Below the pieces are notes generated by a model. It did no database searches, had not been told where the DNA came from, and saw only the letters and a list, made by a program, of their open reading frames with translations. The position numbers and the translations under genes are program-made. From positions 3,348,001-3,412,000 of the forward strand of contig OZ241909.1 of NCBI GenBank assembly GCA_965203735.1: a DNA stretch of 64,000 bases. The letters run 5' to 3'. The stretch is from Bin55 sp965203735 (GTDB lineage: Bacteria > Pseudomonadota > Gammaproteobacteria > Pseudomonadales > Azotimanducaceae). Positions 34,537-43,421 of the stretch are shown here, in pieces (the stretch's first letter is position 1; every line of letters starts with the position of its first letter).

Positions 34537-34844
34537 CACTTGATCTCCAGTGTGAAGTCGATGCGATCATCAGGTTGAAGTCGCACGTAGGCCTTTTTCC
34601 ATTCTTTTTGCTTTCCGGAAGAAATGACACGAGCAAATCGACGAACACTTTGTCCCTTAACTCGCAGAGTGGTAACGTTTTCAACTTTCACGTCGTAGAT
34701 CGTTTCCACCGCCTCACGGATTTCTTTCTTCGTGGCGGAGACATCCACCTTGAACGCATATTGGTTTGACGAATCTGCAATGCCAGTAACCTTCTCAGTG
34801 ACGTGAGGCTCTCTGAGGATTCCGTACAGGCGTTCCAGTTTCAC
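34536..34844 (-). CDS. rplW: 50S ribosomal protein L23
   Basis: A 102-residue L23, the docking site for SRP and trigger factor at the tunnel exit. LREPHVTEKVTG and VETIYDVKVENVTTLRVKGQ are typical. Overlaps rplD by four bases and touches rplB at its end. Confidence 0.96.
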   Translation of the reverse strand: MKLERLYGILREPHVTEKVTGIADSSNQYAFKVDVSATKKEIREAVETIYDVKVENVTTLRVKGQSVRRFARVISSGKQKEWKKAYVRLQPDDRIDFTLEIK

Positions 34845-35443
34845 GACAACGATTCCCCTAGTTTCCGGAGCACTTCGGAGTCCATAAGAACGTTCTCGAA
34901 GTGAAGAAGGTCGACGGGATTCAGTCGCGTCGAAGAGAGCAATTCAACTTGCTTTAGATTGGAAGCCGCTCTCTGAATATTTTGGGAAGGACTTGAAAGA
35001 ACAATTAGACAGTTAGAAAGATTAAGGTTAGAGAGGGAAGTTTTTAGTTTGGAGGTCTTAGGGGCGTCAATATCAAAATCGGTGGTCGCAACTAGTCGGT
35101 TCTGTCGGATCAACTCTGAGAGGATACAACTCATGGCCTTCCGATACATCTTGCGATTCACCTTCACATGTCTATGTGTCGGTCGAGCCGCAAACGTCAC
35201 TCCGCCACCCCGCCAAATCGGGCTCCGCGAAGTTCCAGCACGAGCACGACCCGTACCCTTCTGACGCCACGGCTTATGTCCCCCACCTTGAACATCTGAT
35301 CTAGATTTGTGCGCCTTTGTTCCAATGTGTCCGTTTGACAGGTATGCCTGAACGACTTGGCTGACGAGCGGAACATTAAACTCCGCACTGAACACGGAGT
35401 CATCTAGTTCCATCGACTCACCATTGGACAGCGCAAAGTCCAT
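34841..35443 (-). CDS. rplD: 50S ribosomal protein L4
   Basis: A 200-residue L4, structural protein of the exit tunnel and, in E. coli, the repressor of the S10 operon. The tunnel loop GGGHKPWRQKGTGRARAGTSRSP is intact, so no macrolide-type change is evident there. Two bases after rplC. Confidence 0.97.
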   Translation of the reverse strand: MDFALSNGESMELDDSVFSAEFNVPLVSQVVQAYLSNGHIGTKAHKSRSDVQGGGHKPWRQKGTGRARAGTSRSPIWRGGGVTFAARPTHRHVKVNRKMYRKAMSCILSELIRQNRLVATTDFDIDAPKTSKLKTSLSNLNLSNCLIVLSSPSQNIQRAASNLKQVELLSSTRLNPVDLLHFENVLMDSEVLRKLGESLS

Positions 35444-35445
35444 GG

Positions 35446-36138
35446 CTAGCCACTCTCCTGAGTTTCAATTTCAGGAGGCGTCTGATCGCTCATCTTCGCC
35501 GCAGGTCGCACGACGACCTGACGTCCTGCTGGACCCGGAACGGCGCCCTTCACCAAAATCAGATTTCGATCTTCCACTAGGCGGACGATCTTGAGGTTTT
35601 GCACGGTGACACGGGCATTGCCCATGTGTCCCGCCATCTTCTTTCCTTTGAACACTTTGCCAGGGGTTTGACACTGACCGATAGAACCGGGGGCTCTATG
35701 TGCCAGAGAGTTTCCATGGGACATGTCCTGACGCTGGAAATTCCAACGCTTGATGACGCCGGCATATCCCTTCCCCTTAGAAGTCCCAACTACATCCACC
35801 ACTTGACCTTCAAAAAATTGGTTGACGGATAGTTCGTCACCTTGTGCCAGATCCTTTGACTCGTCGCCTGTATCAAGACCATTCATGCGAAACTCGCGAA
35901 CGCAGTCACCGGGGGTAACGCTACTCTTGTCGAAATGTCCCTGCATGGGTCTTGAAGTCTTTTGCTCCTTCACCGAACCATGAACTAGCTGAACAGCATC
36001 GTAGTTGTCCGATTCTTCACGCTTGACTTGCGAGACTCGATTCGGTTCAGCGTGTATCACCGTCACGGGAACAGACACACCATCGGAGTCGAACACCCGA
36101 GTCATTCCCTGCTTTATTCCAATGATTCCGATCGCCAT
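35446..36138 (-). CDS. rplC: 50S ribosomal protein L3
   Basis: A 230-residue L3, which reaches the peptidyl-transferase centre. GIKQGMTRVFDSDG starts it; GFAGVIKR-like KGKGYAGVIKRWNF and MSHGNSLAHRAPGSIGQ are diagnostic. It is separated from rpsJ by 186 bases, longer than usual (see findings). Confidence 0.97.
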   Translation of the reverse strand: MAIGIIGIKQGMTRVFDSDGVSVPVTVIHAEPNRVSQVKREESDNYDAVQLVHGSVKEQKTSRPMQGHFDKSSVTPGDCVREFRMNGLDTGDESKDLAQGDELSVNQFFEGQVVDVVGTSKGKGYAGVIKRWNFQRQDMSHGNSLAHRAPGSIGQCQTPGKVFKGKKMAGHMGNARVTVQNLKIVRLVEDRNLILVKGAVPGPAGRQVVVRPAAKMSDQTPPEIETQESG

Positions 36139-36324
36139 GATTTCTTCACTTTAAGCACGAAACCCCTACGAAATTAGGGTTACAGCAACCCCTTACTCCC
36201 TCTTGTATGACAATTGGGTTTCAAGAATTGCGGCTTACCATTACCGCTTATTTCAATCCTAATTAGTGCTGTTTATTGACCACATCAAGATAGCGTGGCA
36301 TGCACTAGTACTTGGTTGCTGTTG
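36139..36324 (-). promoter_or_regulatory. long structured rpsJ-rplC spacer with alternative hairpins
   Basis: On the transcribed strand the segments GGGGTT (36187-36192), AACCCTA (36175-36181) and TAGGGGTT (36161-36168) lie in order. The middle one can pair with either neighbour, giving two mutually exclusive hairpins just before rplC. This layout suits a translational or attenuation switch, perhaps one bound by a ribosomal protein such as L4, but the role is inference. Confidence 0.4.
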
Positions 36325-36645
36325 TTATCGTGTGTCTATCTTCAGATCTACGTCTACTCCCGCCGCAAGCTCGAGTTTCATCAACGCGTCGATCGTGCGT
36401 TCAGGCGGATCGACGATATATAGCAGACGCTTATGCGTACGAATTTCGTACTGGTCTCGAGCGTCCTTGTTCACATGAGGCGAAATCAATACCGTGTATC
36501 TTTCATACTTCGTCGGTAATGGAATGGGACCGAGCACACGTGCGCCCGTCTGTTTTGTGGCCGACATGATTTCCTCGGCGGATTGATCAATCAACCGATG
36601 GTCGTACGCCTTCAGGCGTATTTGTATACGATTCTCTTCGGCCAC
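36325..36645 (-). CDS. rpsJ: 30S ribosomal protein S10
   Basis: A 106-residue S10 (NusE), also part of the antitermination complex. QIRLKAYDHRLIDQSAEEI and GPIPLPTKYERYTVL are diagnostic. It starts with GTG 36645 preceded by GAGG. First gene of the S10 operon, downstream of its own predicted promoter. Confidence 0.97.
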   Translation of the reverse strand: MAEENRIQIRLKAYDHRLIDQSAEEIMSATKQTGARVLGPIPLPTKYERYTVLISPHVNKDARDQYEIRTHKRLLYIVDPPERTIDALMKLELAAGVDVDLKIDTR

Positions 36646-36743
36646 TTAGCCGCTTGCCTCAATGTTCGAAATTCTGGGCTTGTGCACACCGCACCCGAAC
36701 GCCTTTATGTTGGAGGCATTCAAACCCAGCACAAGAATGAAGG

Positions 36744-36772
36744 ATTGTACTTATCCTAATCCTGTGTGTAAA
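36744..36772 (-). promoter_or_regulatory. predicted sigma-70 promoter of the S10 operon
   Basis: TTTACA (36772-36767), 17 bases, then TACAAT (36749-36744) match the consensus in five of six positions each. Transcription would begin near 36737, leaving a leader of about 92 bases before rpsJ. The leader has a possible long-range stem CTTGTGC / GCACAAG. Confidence 0.65.
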
Positions 36773-36942
36773 GATAAGTCGGCGAATTCAAGCCGATTCT
36801 TGGACTGACCGAACCTCAACAAACCCATGGCTTTATGCACTAGCCTCGAATTTCTCGCCTCGGTCAGAGAGGGGAAGTTCGATCAAGGTTCAATGTCGAA
36901 ACGTGATCTCTAGCAGCGTAGCCCGACTTACACTGTGATGCC

Positions 36943-36983
36943 GAGCTACACCGCTCTATCGTCCGTATAGAGCGGTGTAGCTC
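36943..36983 (-). other. perfect 17-base hairpin after the thiolase gene
   Basis: Arms GAGCTACACCGCTCTAT and its exact complement flank a 7-base loop. The hairpin begins 28 bases after the thiolase stop. No T-run follows in either direction, so it is not a canonical intrinsic terminator; it may stabilise the transcript 3' end or stop polymerase with Rho. Confidence 0.5.
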
Positions 36984-37011
36984 TCAATTAAATCTATGCT
37001 CTAGCGAGCCA

Positions 37012-38154
37012 CTACGCAGAAGCACCTTCAAGTACATGGATTCCACACGCACTTCCCAGCCCAATGACGTGAGTGAGCCCAATCTTCGCGCCTTCTACCT
37101 GACGCTCTCCAGCTTCCCCTCGCAAATGCGTGGAGACTTCGTAGATGTTGGCAATACCTGTCGCTCCAAGCGGATGTCCTTTCGAGAGAAGTCCGCCCGA
37201 CACATTCACCGGAACGCGTCCACCCAGCTCTACTTCACCATCGTCAATTATTCGTCCTGCCTCCCCGTCTTCACAAAGACCGAGATTCTCGTAGTGCAAT
37301 ATTTCCGCTGTCGCAAAGCAATCATGCAATTCCACAAGATCGATGTCATCGGGACCCAATCCTGCCATTTCATAAGCAGCACTCGCTGCCTTTCGTGTAC
37401 ATGTGTTTACATCTGGCATTACAAGATCTCGCTCTTGCCAGGGGTCGGATGTCAAGACCGAAGCTCGTACTTTGACCGCTCGTGACATCAATCCAAGTTC
37501 TCGAGTCTTCTTCTCCGATGCAATGACAGCCGCGGCAGCTCCGTCGACATTGACTGAACACATGAGCTTCGTGTTGGGGTAAGAAATCATCTCTGAGTTC
37601 ATTACTGTTTCGAGCGGTGTCTCAATCTGATACATCGCCTTGGGATTCATTGTCGAGTGGTGATGGTTCTTAACGCTCACTTTCGCAAACTGCTCGAACG
37701 TTGTGCCATATAGACGCGTGTGCTCCAGACCTGCCTCCGCGAAGACTGAAGGCATCGTTCCGGATCCCATCAGTCCTTCCTTGGAGATGCCACGTCCGCC
37801 TCCACCACCGAGGAGACCTCGACCCATTTGCTCAACTCCAACTGCAAGCACGACATCGTAGAGTTCCGCCTTTACCGAAGCCCACGCTTCGCGAAAAGCG
37901 GTAGCTCCTGTTGCACAAGCATTGGACACGTTTACCACCGGAATTCCGGTTTGACCAATTTGCTGCAGGATGCGCTGGCCTACCATGCCACTGGCTTGGT
38001 TTAGATTCCCGCAATAGAGAGCTTGCATGTCTTGAATAGGCAATCCGCAGTCGTCTAACGCAAGTAGCGCGGCTTCTGCTCCAAGTTGTGGAACGCTCTT
38101 CTCGGGAAAGCGACCAAACTTGATCATGTCTACACCGATGATGTATGCGTCCAT
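37012..38154 (-). CDS. thiolase family protein (SCP2-type)
   Basis: A 380-residue thiolase-fold enzyme. Nucleophile Cys80 lies in SNACATGATAF, HDCF (His277) and GHPLGATG (His327) form the second part of the active site, and Cys370 in GSACGIH is the final acid/base. These are the features of SCP2-type thiolases that work on branched or steroid acyl-CoA. An AGGAGG site eight bases before ATG 38154 lies over the stop of the DUF35 gene, so the two are coupled. DUF35 proteins are known partners of such thiolases. The substrate is unknown. Its position inside the ribosomal cluster is odd. Confidence 0.88.
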   Translation of the reverse strand: MDAYIIGVDMIKFGRFPEKSVPQLGAEAALLALDDCGLPIQDMQALYCGNLNQASGMVGQRILQQIGQTGIPVVNVSNACATGATAFREAWASVKAELYDVVLAVGVEQMGRGLLGGGGGRGISKEGLMGSGTMPSVFAEAGLEHTRLYGTTFEQFAKVSVKNHHHSTMNPKAMYQIETPLETVMNSEMISYPNTKLMCSVNVDGAAAAVIASEKKTRELGLMSRAVKVRASVLTSDPWQERDLVMPDVNTCTRKAASAAYEMAGLGPDDIDLVELHDCFATAEILHYENLGLCEDGEAGRIIDDGEVELGGRVPVNVSGGLLSKGHPLGATGIANIYEVSTHLRGEAGERQVEGAKIGLTHVIGLGSACGIHVLEGASA

Positions 38155-38167
38155 ATTTTCATTCCTC

Positions 38168-38593
38168 CTAATTCGATTCACTTGCAGGACGAAAGAAAAA
38201 AGCGATGTAACTATTCCCGTCGCTGTCTCTTCGTCCTAGTGCGTCGTCAAAATACACTTCCACGGGCATATCGAACTCAATCCCACTTGGATCAGGTTCG
38301 ACACCAACGAGATTCCCCTTCACAGTTCCACCACCCTCAAGGTCGACGATTGCGGATACGTAGGGCACGTCGATGCCGGGAAACGATCGGTGAACGATGG
38401 AATACGAATAGAGCTTGCCCTTGTTTGACAACCGAGTGGTCTTCATACTGTTGCGTGCGCCACACCTCGAGCAATGATCGCGTGCACCCACGAAGACAGC
38501 ACCGCACCGTTCGCACTGGTGACCCTCAAGATACGGCTCGCCGTCCTCCGGAAGCTTCAAGTACTCGACTACTGGCAATGCCTTACTGGACAA
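38168..38593 (-). CDS. zinc-ribbon/OB-fold (DUF35) partner of the thiolase
   Basis: A 141-residue acyl-CoA-associated protein. The N-terminal rubredoxin-like ribbon has Cys27, Cys30, Cys41 and Cys44 (CERC ... CSRC); an OB fold follows (LYSYSIVHRSF, PYVSAIVDLEGGG). DUF35 proteins bind acyl-CoA or the thiolase subunit, as ChsH2 does with Ltp2. It starts with TTG 38593, six bases after AAGGAG. It is the first gene of a two-gene unit with the thiolase. Confidence 0.87.
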   Translation of the reverse strand: MSSKALPVVEYLKLPEDGEPYLEGHQCERCGAVFVGARDHCSRCGARNSMKTTRLSNKGKLYSYSIVHRSFPGIDVPYVSAIVDLEGGGTVKGNLVGVEPDPSGIEFDMPVEVYFDDALGRRDSDGNSYIAFFFRPASESN

Positions 38594-38675
38594 AGCAATC
38601 TCCTTATTCCAATCTCACTTCGTCCCGCTAAGTATACGACCCTCACGTACTAAGCCCTTATGCATCGTCGACTCT

Positions 38676-39893
38676 CTATGACGATGGGGGATCGAACACG
38701 ACGAGGTTGCGACCAACCGACACGACAATTCGTCCATCCGACAACCTTACTGCCGCGCGCGATGGAGCACGAATAAAGCTCAACAGTCGTGCACGACCAC
38801 CGTCTTCCAATTCGAACACTCCCGTGGCCTCCTCGCAATCAGTCTTCTCATGGCAGTTTTCCCATGTGCCACTTACCACAGCCACTGTCTTCGCACATTC
38901 AGAATCTGTCACTAAGCCCTCTCCATCACTTTCGCATTCGGAGTCAGGAAATCTAAACCATCCTATGACGTTGGAAAATCCCACGACATCAACCAACAAG
39001 CTCAAGTCCCAGGAATCGATCCGAGCATCGGTATTCTCGTCGCTCAAGACGATCCGTTTGTAAGTACGATCCATGCCTACAGTAAATTCAGCATCTGGAT
39101 TAGATCTTTGGGGATGCCAAACACAATTCCAATAGCTCCCTCCACGCATTCCCCACAAGTTCCTTGATCCCGTGCTACAGGTCGCATATGCGTAACGCCA
39201 CCACTCGTTACTCGAATAGGCCTGATCTGCTCCCACTTCCTTTGGCTTGAGTGGTTTTTGGAGTTTGTCACGACGATCCTCGGAAAGCACTTCAAACATT
39301 TGGCTGGGAGTCTTTGCGCCAAATCTCTGGCCGGTCCCAACATCGAATCCAACCCATGGAGGTACGTGACGTACGGAAGCTGCATAGAGATAGTCGTGCA
39401 GTGGATCGGCAAAGCGTCGCCCACGCAAGTCGGAGCAGTTCTTGCATGGCCAAGCAAATTTTGGTTCAGAGTCGCCCAACGGCATCGCATGCACGTCAAA
39501 GTTCATGTTGTGCAGCACCCCAAACATCCAGCTCCACCATTCGTAGCCTGCGAACCACAGCCCGTCGGGTCCTTGAATGAGTCCAAACCCGTAGTACTTG
39601 TGCTTGAATTTCACCTTTCGTTCAAACTTTAAATCGCGGTCGAAATATGCCATGTGAGTGTCAGTAATGGCAAGAAGTCCGCCAGACTCTCGCTCGACTA
39701 GAAGAACGTTTAGCGACTGCATCGAGTCGGAGACTGGTTCGTCAGAATGAACTGGACGCAATTTCGCCAAGTCCAAAGATGTCGTTGAGCTAATGCACCC
39801 TGAGAGCAGCGGCAAGACGACAATTGCCGCAATAGCTTTGAGCAGATGTGCTAGTGCTGTCACCGTACGGAACGCTCGTAGATTTGCATTCAT
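38676..39893 (-). CDS. uncharacterised Cys- and Trp-rich lipoprotein
   Basis: A 405-residue exported lipoprotein: signal segment LLKAIAAIVVLPLL, lipobox LSGC. The mature part has many Trp (WFAGYEWWSWMFG, NEWWRYAY) and paired Cys (PCKNC, CSTGS, NCHEKTDC) likely to form disulfides in the periplasm. The C-terminal AAVRLSDGRIVVSVGRNLVVFDP pattern resembles a propeller blade. I do not recognise a family. It sits right after the tuf terminator on the same strand, so it probably needs its own promoter. Confidence 0.72.
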   Translation of the reverse strand: MNANLRAFRTVTALAHLLKAIAAIVVLPLLSGCISSTTSLDLAKLRPVHSDEPVSDSMQSLNVLLVERESGGLLAITDTHMAYFDRDLKFERKVKFKHKYYGFGLIQGPDGLWFAGYEWWSWMFGVLHNMNFDVHAMPLGDSEPKFAWPCKNCSDLRGRRFADPLHDYLYAASVRHVPPWVGFDVGTGQRFGAKTPSQMFEVLSEDRRDKLQKPLKPKEVGADQAYSSNEWWRYAYATCSTGSRNLWGMRGGSYWNCVWHPQRSNPDAEFTVGMDRTYKRIVLSDENTDARIDSWDLSLLVDVVGFSNVIGWFRFPDSECESDGEGLVTDSECAKTVAVVSGTWENCHEKTDCEEATGVFELEDGGRARLLSFIRAPSRAAVRLSDGRIVVSVGRNLVVFDPPSS

Positions 39894-39923
39894 TGCAGTT
39901 ACCTGACACAGTCTTGGTCAGAC

Positions 39924-39960
39924 AAAAAAGAGCCTTGGCATGCTAGCACGCCAAGGCTCT
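39924..39960 (-). terminator. intrinsic terminator after tuf
   Basis: An 11-base perfect stem (AGAGCCTTGGC / GCCAAGGCTCT) with a 10-base loop followed by TTTTTT on the transcribed strand, 24 bases after the tuf stop. It ends the str operon and separates it from the lipoprotein and thiolase genes. Confidence 0.9.
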
Positions 39961-39984
39961 CTTGCAACCGTTATTTCTAGGCAG

Positions 39985-41184
39985 TTACTCGATAACGCTA
40001 GTAACCACTCCCGCGCCGACAGTTCTGCCACCCTCTCGAATAGCAAAGCGCAAACCTTCGTCCATAGCGATGGGGCTGATCAAGTCGACATTGAGTTCGA
40101 CGTTGTCGCCTGGCATGACCATCTCCACACCTTCGTTCAGGGTGACTTCGCCAGTCACGTCGGTAGTACGGAAGTAGAACTGCGGACGGTAGTGGCTTTG
40201 GAACGGCGAGTGTCGTCCACCTTCGTCCTTGGACAGTACATAGACTTGAGCCGAGAACTTAGTATGAGGCGTGATCGAACCGGGTAATGCAAGAACCTGT
40301 CCTCGTTCGACTTCTTGTCGTTTAATGCCGCGTAGCAAGACTCCAATGTTCTCACCTGCACGACCTTCATCGAGCAATTTACGGAACATCTCGACACCCG
40401 TGCACGTCGTCTTTTGCGTCTCCTTAATTCCCACAATCTCGACTTCGTCACCGACTCTCACGATCCCTCGATCAACTCGACCGGTCACTACAGTGCCTCG
40501 TCCAGAAATTGAGAACACATCCTCAATCGGCATCAAGAACGGCGCATCGATCGGTCGTTCCGGTTCCGGTATGAACTCGTCAAGTTCCTTGATGAGTTCT
40601 CTTACGCTACCAGCACCGTCGTCGCCCGCGTCGCCATCCATTGCCTTCAATGCGCTTCCGACAACTATGGGGGATTCTGGGTCGAAGTCGTAAGACTCGA
40701 GCAGTTCTTGAATGTCCATCGTGACCAGCTCTACAAAATCGTCTCGTTCGTCCTCATCCAGCTGATCCACCTTGTTGAGGTAAATGATGATTCGAGGTAC
40801 ACCTACTTGGCGCGCAAGCAGGATATGTTCTCGAGTCTGAGGCATCGGACCGTCAACGGCCGATACCACCAAGATTGCGCCATCCATTTGAGCCGCACCC
40901 GTGATCATGTTTTTTACGTAGTCCGCATGACCAGGACAGTCGACATGAGCGTAATGCCTGTTGGGAGATTCATACTCCACATGTGTTGTCGCAATGGTGA
41001 TGCCTCGCTCCCTCTCTTCAGGCGCATTGTCAATCTCATCAAAGTTCTTGATGTCGCCCGTTCCGGAATCAGCAGCGCAGATCATTGTCATGGCGGCCGT
41101 AAGTGTCGTCTTGCCGTGATCCACGTGTCCGATCGTTCCTACGTTCACGTGCGGCTTTGTACGCTCAAATTTTTGCTTAGCCAT
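39985..41184 (-). CDS. tuf: translation elongation factor Tu
   Basis: A 399-residue EF-Tu delivering aminoacyl-tRNA. The GTPase motifs are intact: GHVDHGKTT, DCPGHADY and NKVD, with RGITI in switch I. Residues linked to elfamycin resistance in E. coli (in YRPQF, KDEGGRH and FAIREGG) look normal. Start ATG 41184; the upstream extension is not part of it. This is the only tuf in the window and may be the sole copy. Confidence 0.98.
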   Translation of the reverse strand: MAKQKFERTKPHVNVGTIGHVDHGKTTLTAAMTMICAADSGTGDIKNFDEIDNAPEERERGITIATTHVEYESPNRHYAHVDCPGHADYVKNMITGAAQMDGAILVVSAVDGPMPQTREHILLARQVGVPRIIIYLNKVDQLDEDERDDFVELVTMDIQELLESYDFDPESPIVVGSALKAMDGDAGDDGAGSVRELIKELDEFIPEPERPIDAPFLMPIEDVFSISGRGTVVTGRVDRGIVRVGDEVEIVGIKETQKTTCTGVEMFRKLLDEGRAGENIGVLLRGIKRQEVERGQVLALPGSITPHTKFSAQVYVLSKDEGGRHSPFQSHYRPQFYFRTTDVTGEVTLNEGVEMVMPGDNVELNVDLISPIAMDEGLRFAIREGGRTVGAGVVTSVIE

Positions 41185-41214
41185 TAGAAAGTTTCTCCAT
41201 ACAGTTTCACGATT

Positions 41215-41234
41215 CCGATGCGGACGTGCATCGG
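41215..41234 (-). other. small hairpin in the fusA-tuf spacer
   Basis: A 7-base stem CCGATGC / GCATCGG with a 6-base loop lies 30 bases before the tuf start. It may mark an RNA processing site or slow decay of the tuf part of the message. Confidence 0.35.
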
Positions 41235-41253
41235 CTTGCATCTATGCAATTGG

Positions 41254-43347
41254 TTAGCGAGGCTTGATTGCCTCTGCGATGTTTTCCGGCACTTCCTCAT
41301 ACCGATCAAACTCCATCGAAAAAGTTGCTCGACCTTGTGTTGCGGAACGTAAGTCCGTTGCATAGCCGAACATCTCTCCGAGAGGTATCGAAGCATGGAC
41401 AATTTTACCCGCCGGATTTTCGTCCATTCCATCAATCAGTCCACGTCTTCGGTTCAAGTCACCTACAACGTCTCCAAGAAAGTCCTCCGGAGTGACGACT
41501 TCAACTGACATTACGGGTTCAAGCAACACGGGATCCGCCCTCCGAGCACCTTCTCGCATTGCCGATGATCCCGCGATCTTGAAGGCGATTTCGCTTGAGT
41601 CAACTTCATGAAAAGATCCGTCGTACAACGTGGCTTTCACGTTAATCAGCGGATACCCTGCGACAACACCGTTGCTCATTTGTTCCTGAATTCCTTGATC
41701 CACTGCAGGAATGTATTCGCGTGGAATGGCTCCACCGACAATTTTGTTTACGAATTCGTATCCGTTAGTTCCATCCTCGAGAGGTTCAAATCGAACTGCA
41801 ACATGTGCGAATTGTCCGCGACCACCAGTCTGGCGCACATGTCGTGCTTCCATCTCGATGGGAGAACGAATTGTCTCGCGATAGGCAACTTGGGGTTTGC
41901 CAATGTTGGCCTCGACGTTGAACTCACGTCGCATACGGTCAACAATGATGTCAAGGTGCAACTCCCCCATTCCTGCGATGATGGTTTGCCCACTCTCCTC
42001 ATCGCTGGATACTTGGAACGACGGATCTTCTTGCGCCAGTTTGCTCAATGCAATCGACATCTTGTCCTGGTCGGCCACAGATCTAGGCTCAACCGCAACG
42101 TGAATGACAGGCACCGGGAAATCCATGCGCTCCAAGGTCACGATCTCACGTTCGCTGCACAGAGTGTCACCCGTTGTGACATCCTTCAAGCCAATGGCGG
42201 CAGCGATATCTCCAGCGAAGACTTCGGATATTTCCTTTCGACTGGCAGAGTGCATTTGAACCATCCGTCCGATGCGTTCTCGCCGTGATCTTGTTGCGTT
42301 GTAGACGCGATCACCTGTTGCCAGACTCCCTGAATACACCCTAAAGAAAGTCAGCGTTCCTACATAGGGATCAGTTGCGATCTTGAAGGCTAGAGCGGCA
42401 AAGGGTTCGTCATCTCTCGATTCTCGAGATGCTGTCGTGACTCCATCCTGGAGAACACCTTCAATCGCTTTGACTTCAGTTGGTGCCGGAAGGTAGTCGA
42501 TAACCGCGTCAAGCACCGGCTGTATTCCCTTGTTGCGGAACGCGGTTCCACACAGAGCCGGAACGATCTCGTTCGCCAACGTACGTTGGCGCAGTCCTTG
42601 GCGAATCTCGTCTTCCGTAATTTGTGATCCTTCAAGGTATTTCTCGGTCAACTCCTCATTGGCTTCAACAGCCGTTTCAATCAGCGACTCGCGCATTGTC
42701 TTCGCTTGTTCCACCAATTCATTGGGGATATCCGCGACTGTCGTTGAGACACCAAGATCTGACATCGACCAATAGAGTGCCCTCATCGAAACCAAGTCGA
42801 CCACCCCTTTGAAGTTCTCTTCAGAGCCAATGGCGAGCTGAAGTGGAACCGGAGTGGCTCCCAACCGTTCCTCGATCTGCTCGACCACTCGCAGAAAGTC
42901 TGCACCTGCCCGGTCCATCTTGTTGATAAAGACAACTCGAGGAACCATGTAGCGATCCGCTTGGCGCCAAACTGTTTCAGATTGAGGTTCTACGCCCGAT
43001 GTTCCGCAAAAGACAACAACAGCTCCATCAAGCACCCGAAGACTTCGTTCGACCTCAATCGTGAAGTCAACGTGTCCCGGAGTGTCAATAATGTTGATGC
43101 GATGCTCAGGATACTGTTCGCTCGTACCTGACCAAAAGCAAGTAGTTGCGGCGGACGTTATGGTGATCCCGCGTTCTTGCTCCTGCTCCATCCAATCCAT
43201 GACGGCAGCTCCGTCATGAACCTCTCCAATCTTGTGGGAGATTCCGGTATAGAAAAGCACACGTTCAGTCGTGGTCGTCTTTCCCGCATCAACGTGCGCG
43301 ACAATGCCTATGTTCCTGTAGCGACCTATAGGTGTGCTACGAGCCAT
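41254..43347 (-). CDS. fusA: translation elongation factor G
   Basis: A 697-residue EF-G, the translocase. GTPase motifs AHVDAGKTTTTE, DTPGHVDF and NKMD are complete, as are domain IV segments (GRGQFAHV, GGAIPREYIPAVDQG). Start ATG 43347 rather than the TTG two codons upstream. Standard place between rpsG and tuf. Confidence 0.98.
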   Translation of the reverse strand: MARSTPIGRYRNIGIVAHVDAGKTTTTERVLFYTGISHKIGEVHDGAAVMDWMEQEQERGITITSAATTCFWSGTSEQYPEHRINIIDTPGHVDFTIEVERSLRVLDGAVVVFCGTSGVEPQSETVWRQADRYMVPRVVFINKMDRAGADFLRVVEQIEERLGATPVPLQLAIGSEENFKGVVDLVSMRALYWSMSDLGVSTTVADIPNELVEQAKTMRESLIETAVEANEELTEKYLEGSQITEDEIRQGLRQRTLANEIVPALCGTAFRNKGIQPVLDAVIDYLPAPTEVKAIEGVLQDGVTTASRESRDDEPFAALAFKIATDPYVGTLTFFRVYSGSLATGDRVYNATRSRRERIGRMVQMHSASRKEISEVFAGDIAAAIGLKDVTTGDTLCSEREIVTLERMDFPVPVIHVAVEPRSVADQDKMSIALSKLAQEDPSFQVSSDEESGQTIIAGMGELHLDIIVDRMRREFNVEANIGKPQVAYRETIRSPIEMEARHVRQTGGRGQFAHVAVRFEPLEDGTNGYEFVNKIVGGAIPREYIPAVDQGIQEQMSNGVVAGYPLINVKATLYDGSFHEVDSSEIAFKIAGSSAMREGARRADPVLLEPVMSVEVVTPEDFLGDVVGDLNRRRGLIDGMDENPAGKIVHASIPLGEMFGYATDLRSATQGRATFSMEFDRYEEVPENIAEAIKPR

Positions 43348-43421
43348 TCTCAAACTCCGAACGTGAGTGTTTGCGAAAGTTCGTTAAGTCCTACTTCTAG
43401 GAATGAACTATCTTGGTTGAC

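Larger units (their letters stand above)
36646..37011. other. spacer between the thiolase gene and rpsJ
   Basis: About 365 bases without a gene. They hold a perfect inverted repeat next to the thiolase stop (36943-36983) and the S10 promoter and leader near rpsJ. The middle part shows no further recognisable signal. Confidence 0.5.

Noticed and set aside
36943..36983. Reading the 17-base inverted repeat as an IS or attachment site end
   Set aside because: No second copy, direct repeats or transposase nearby; a 3'-end hairpin is simpler.
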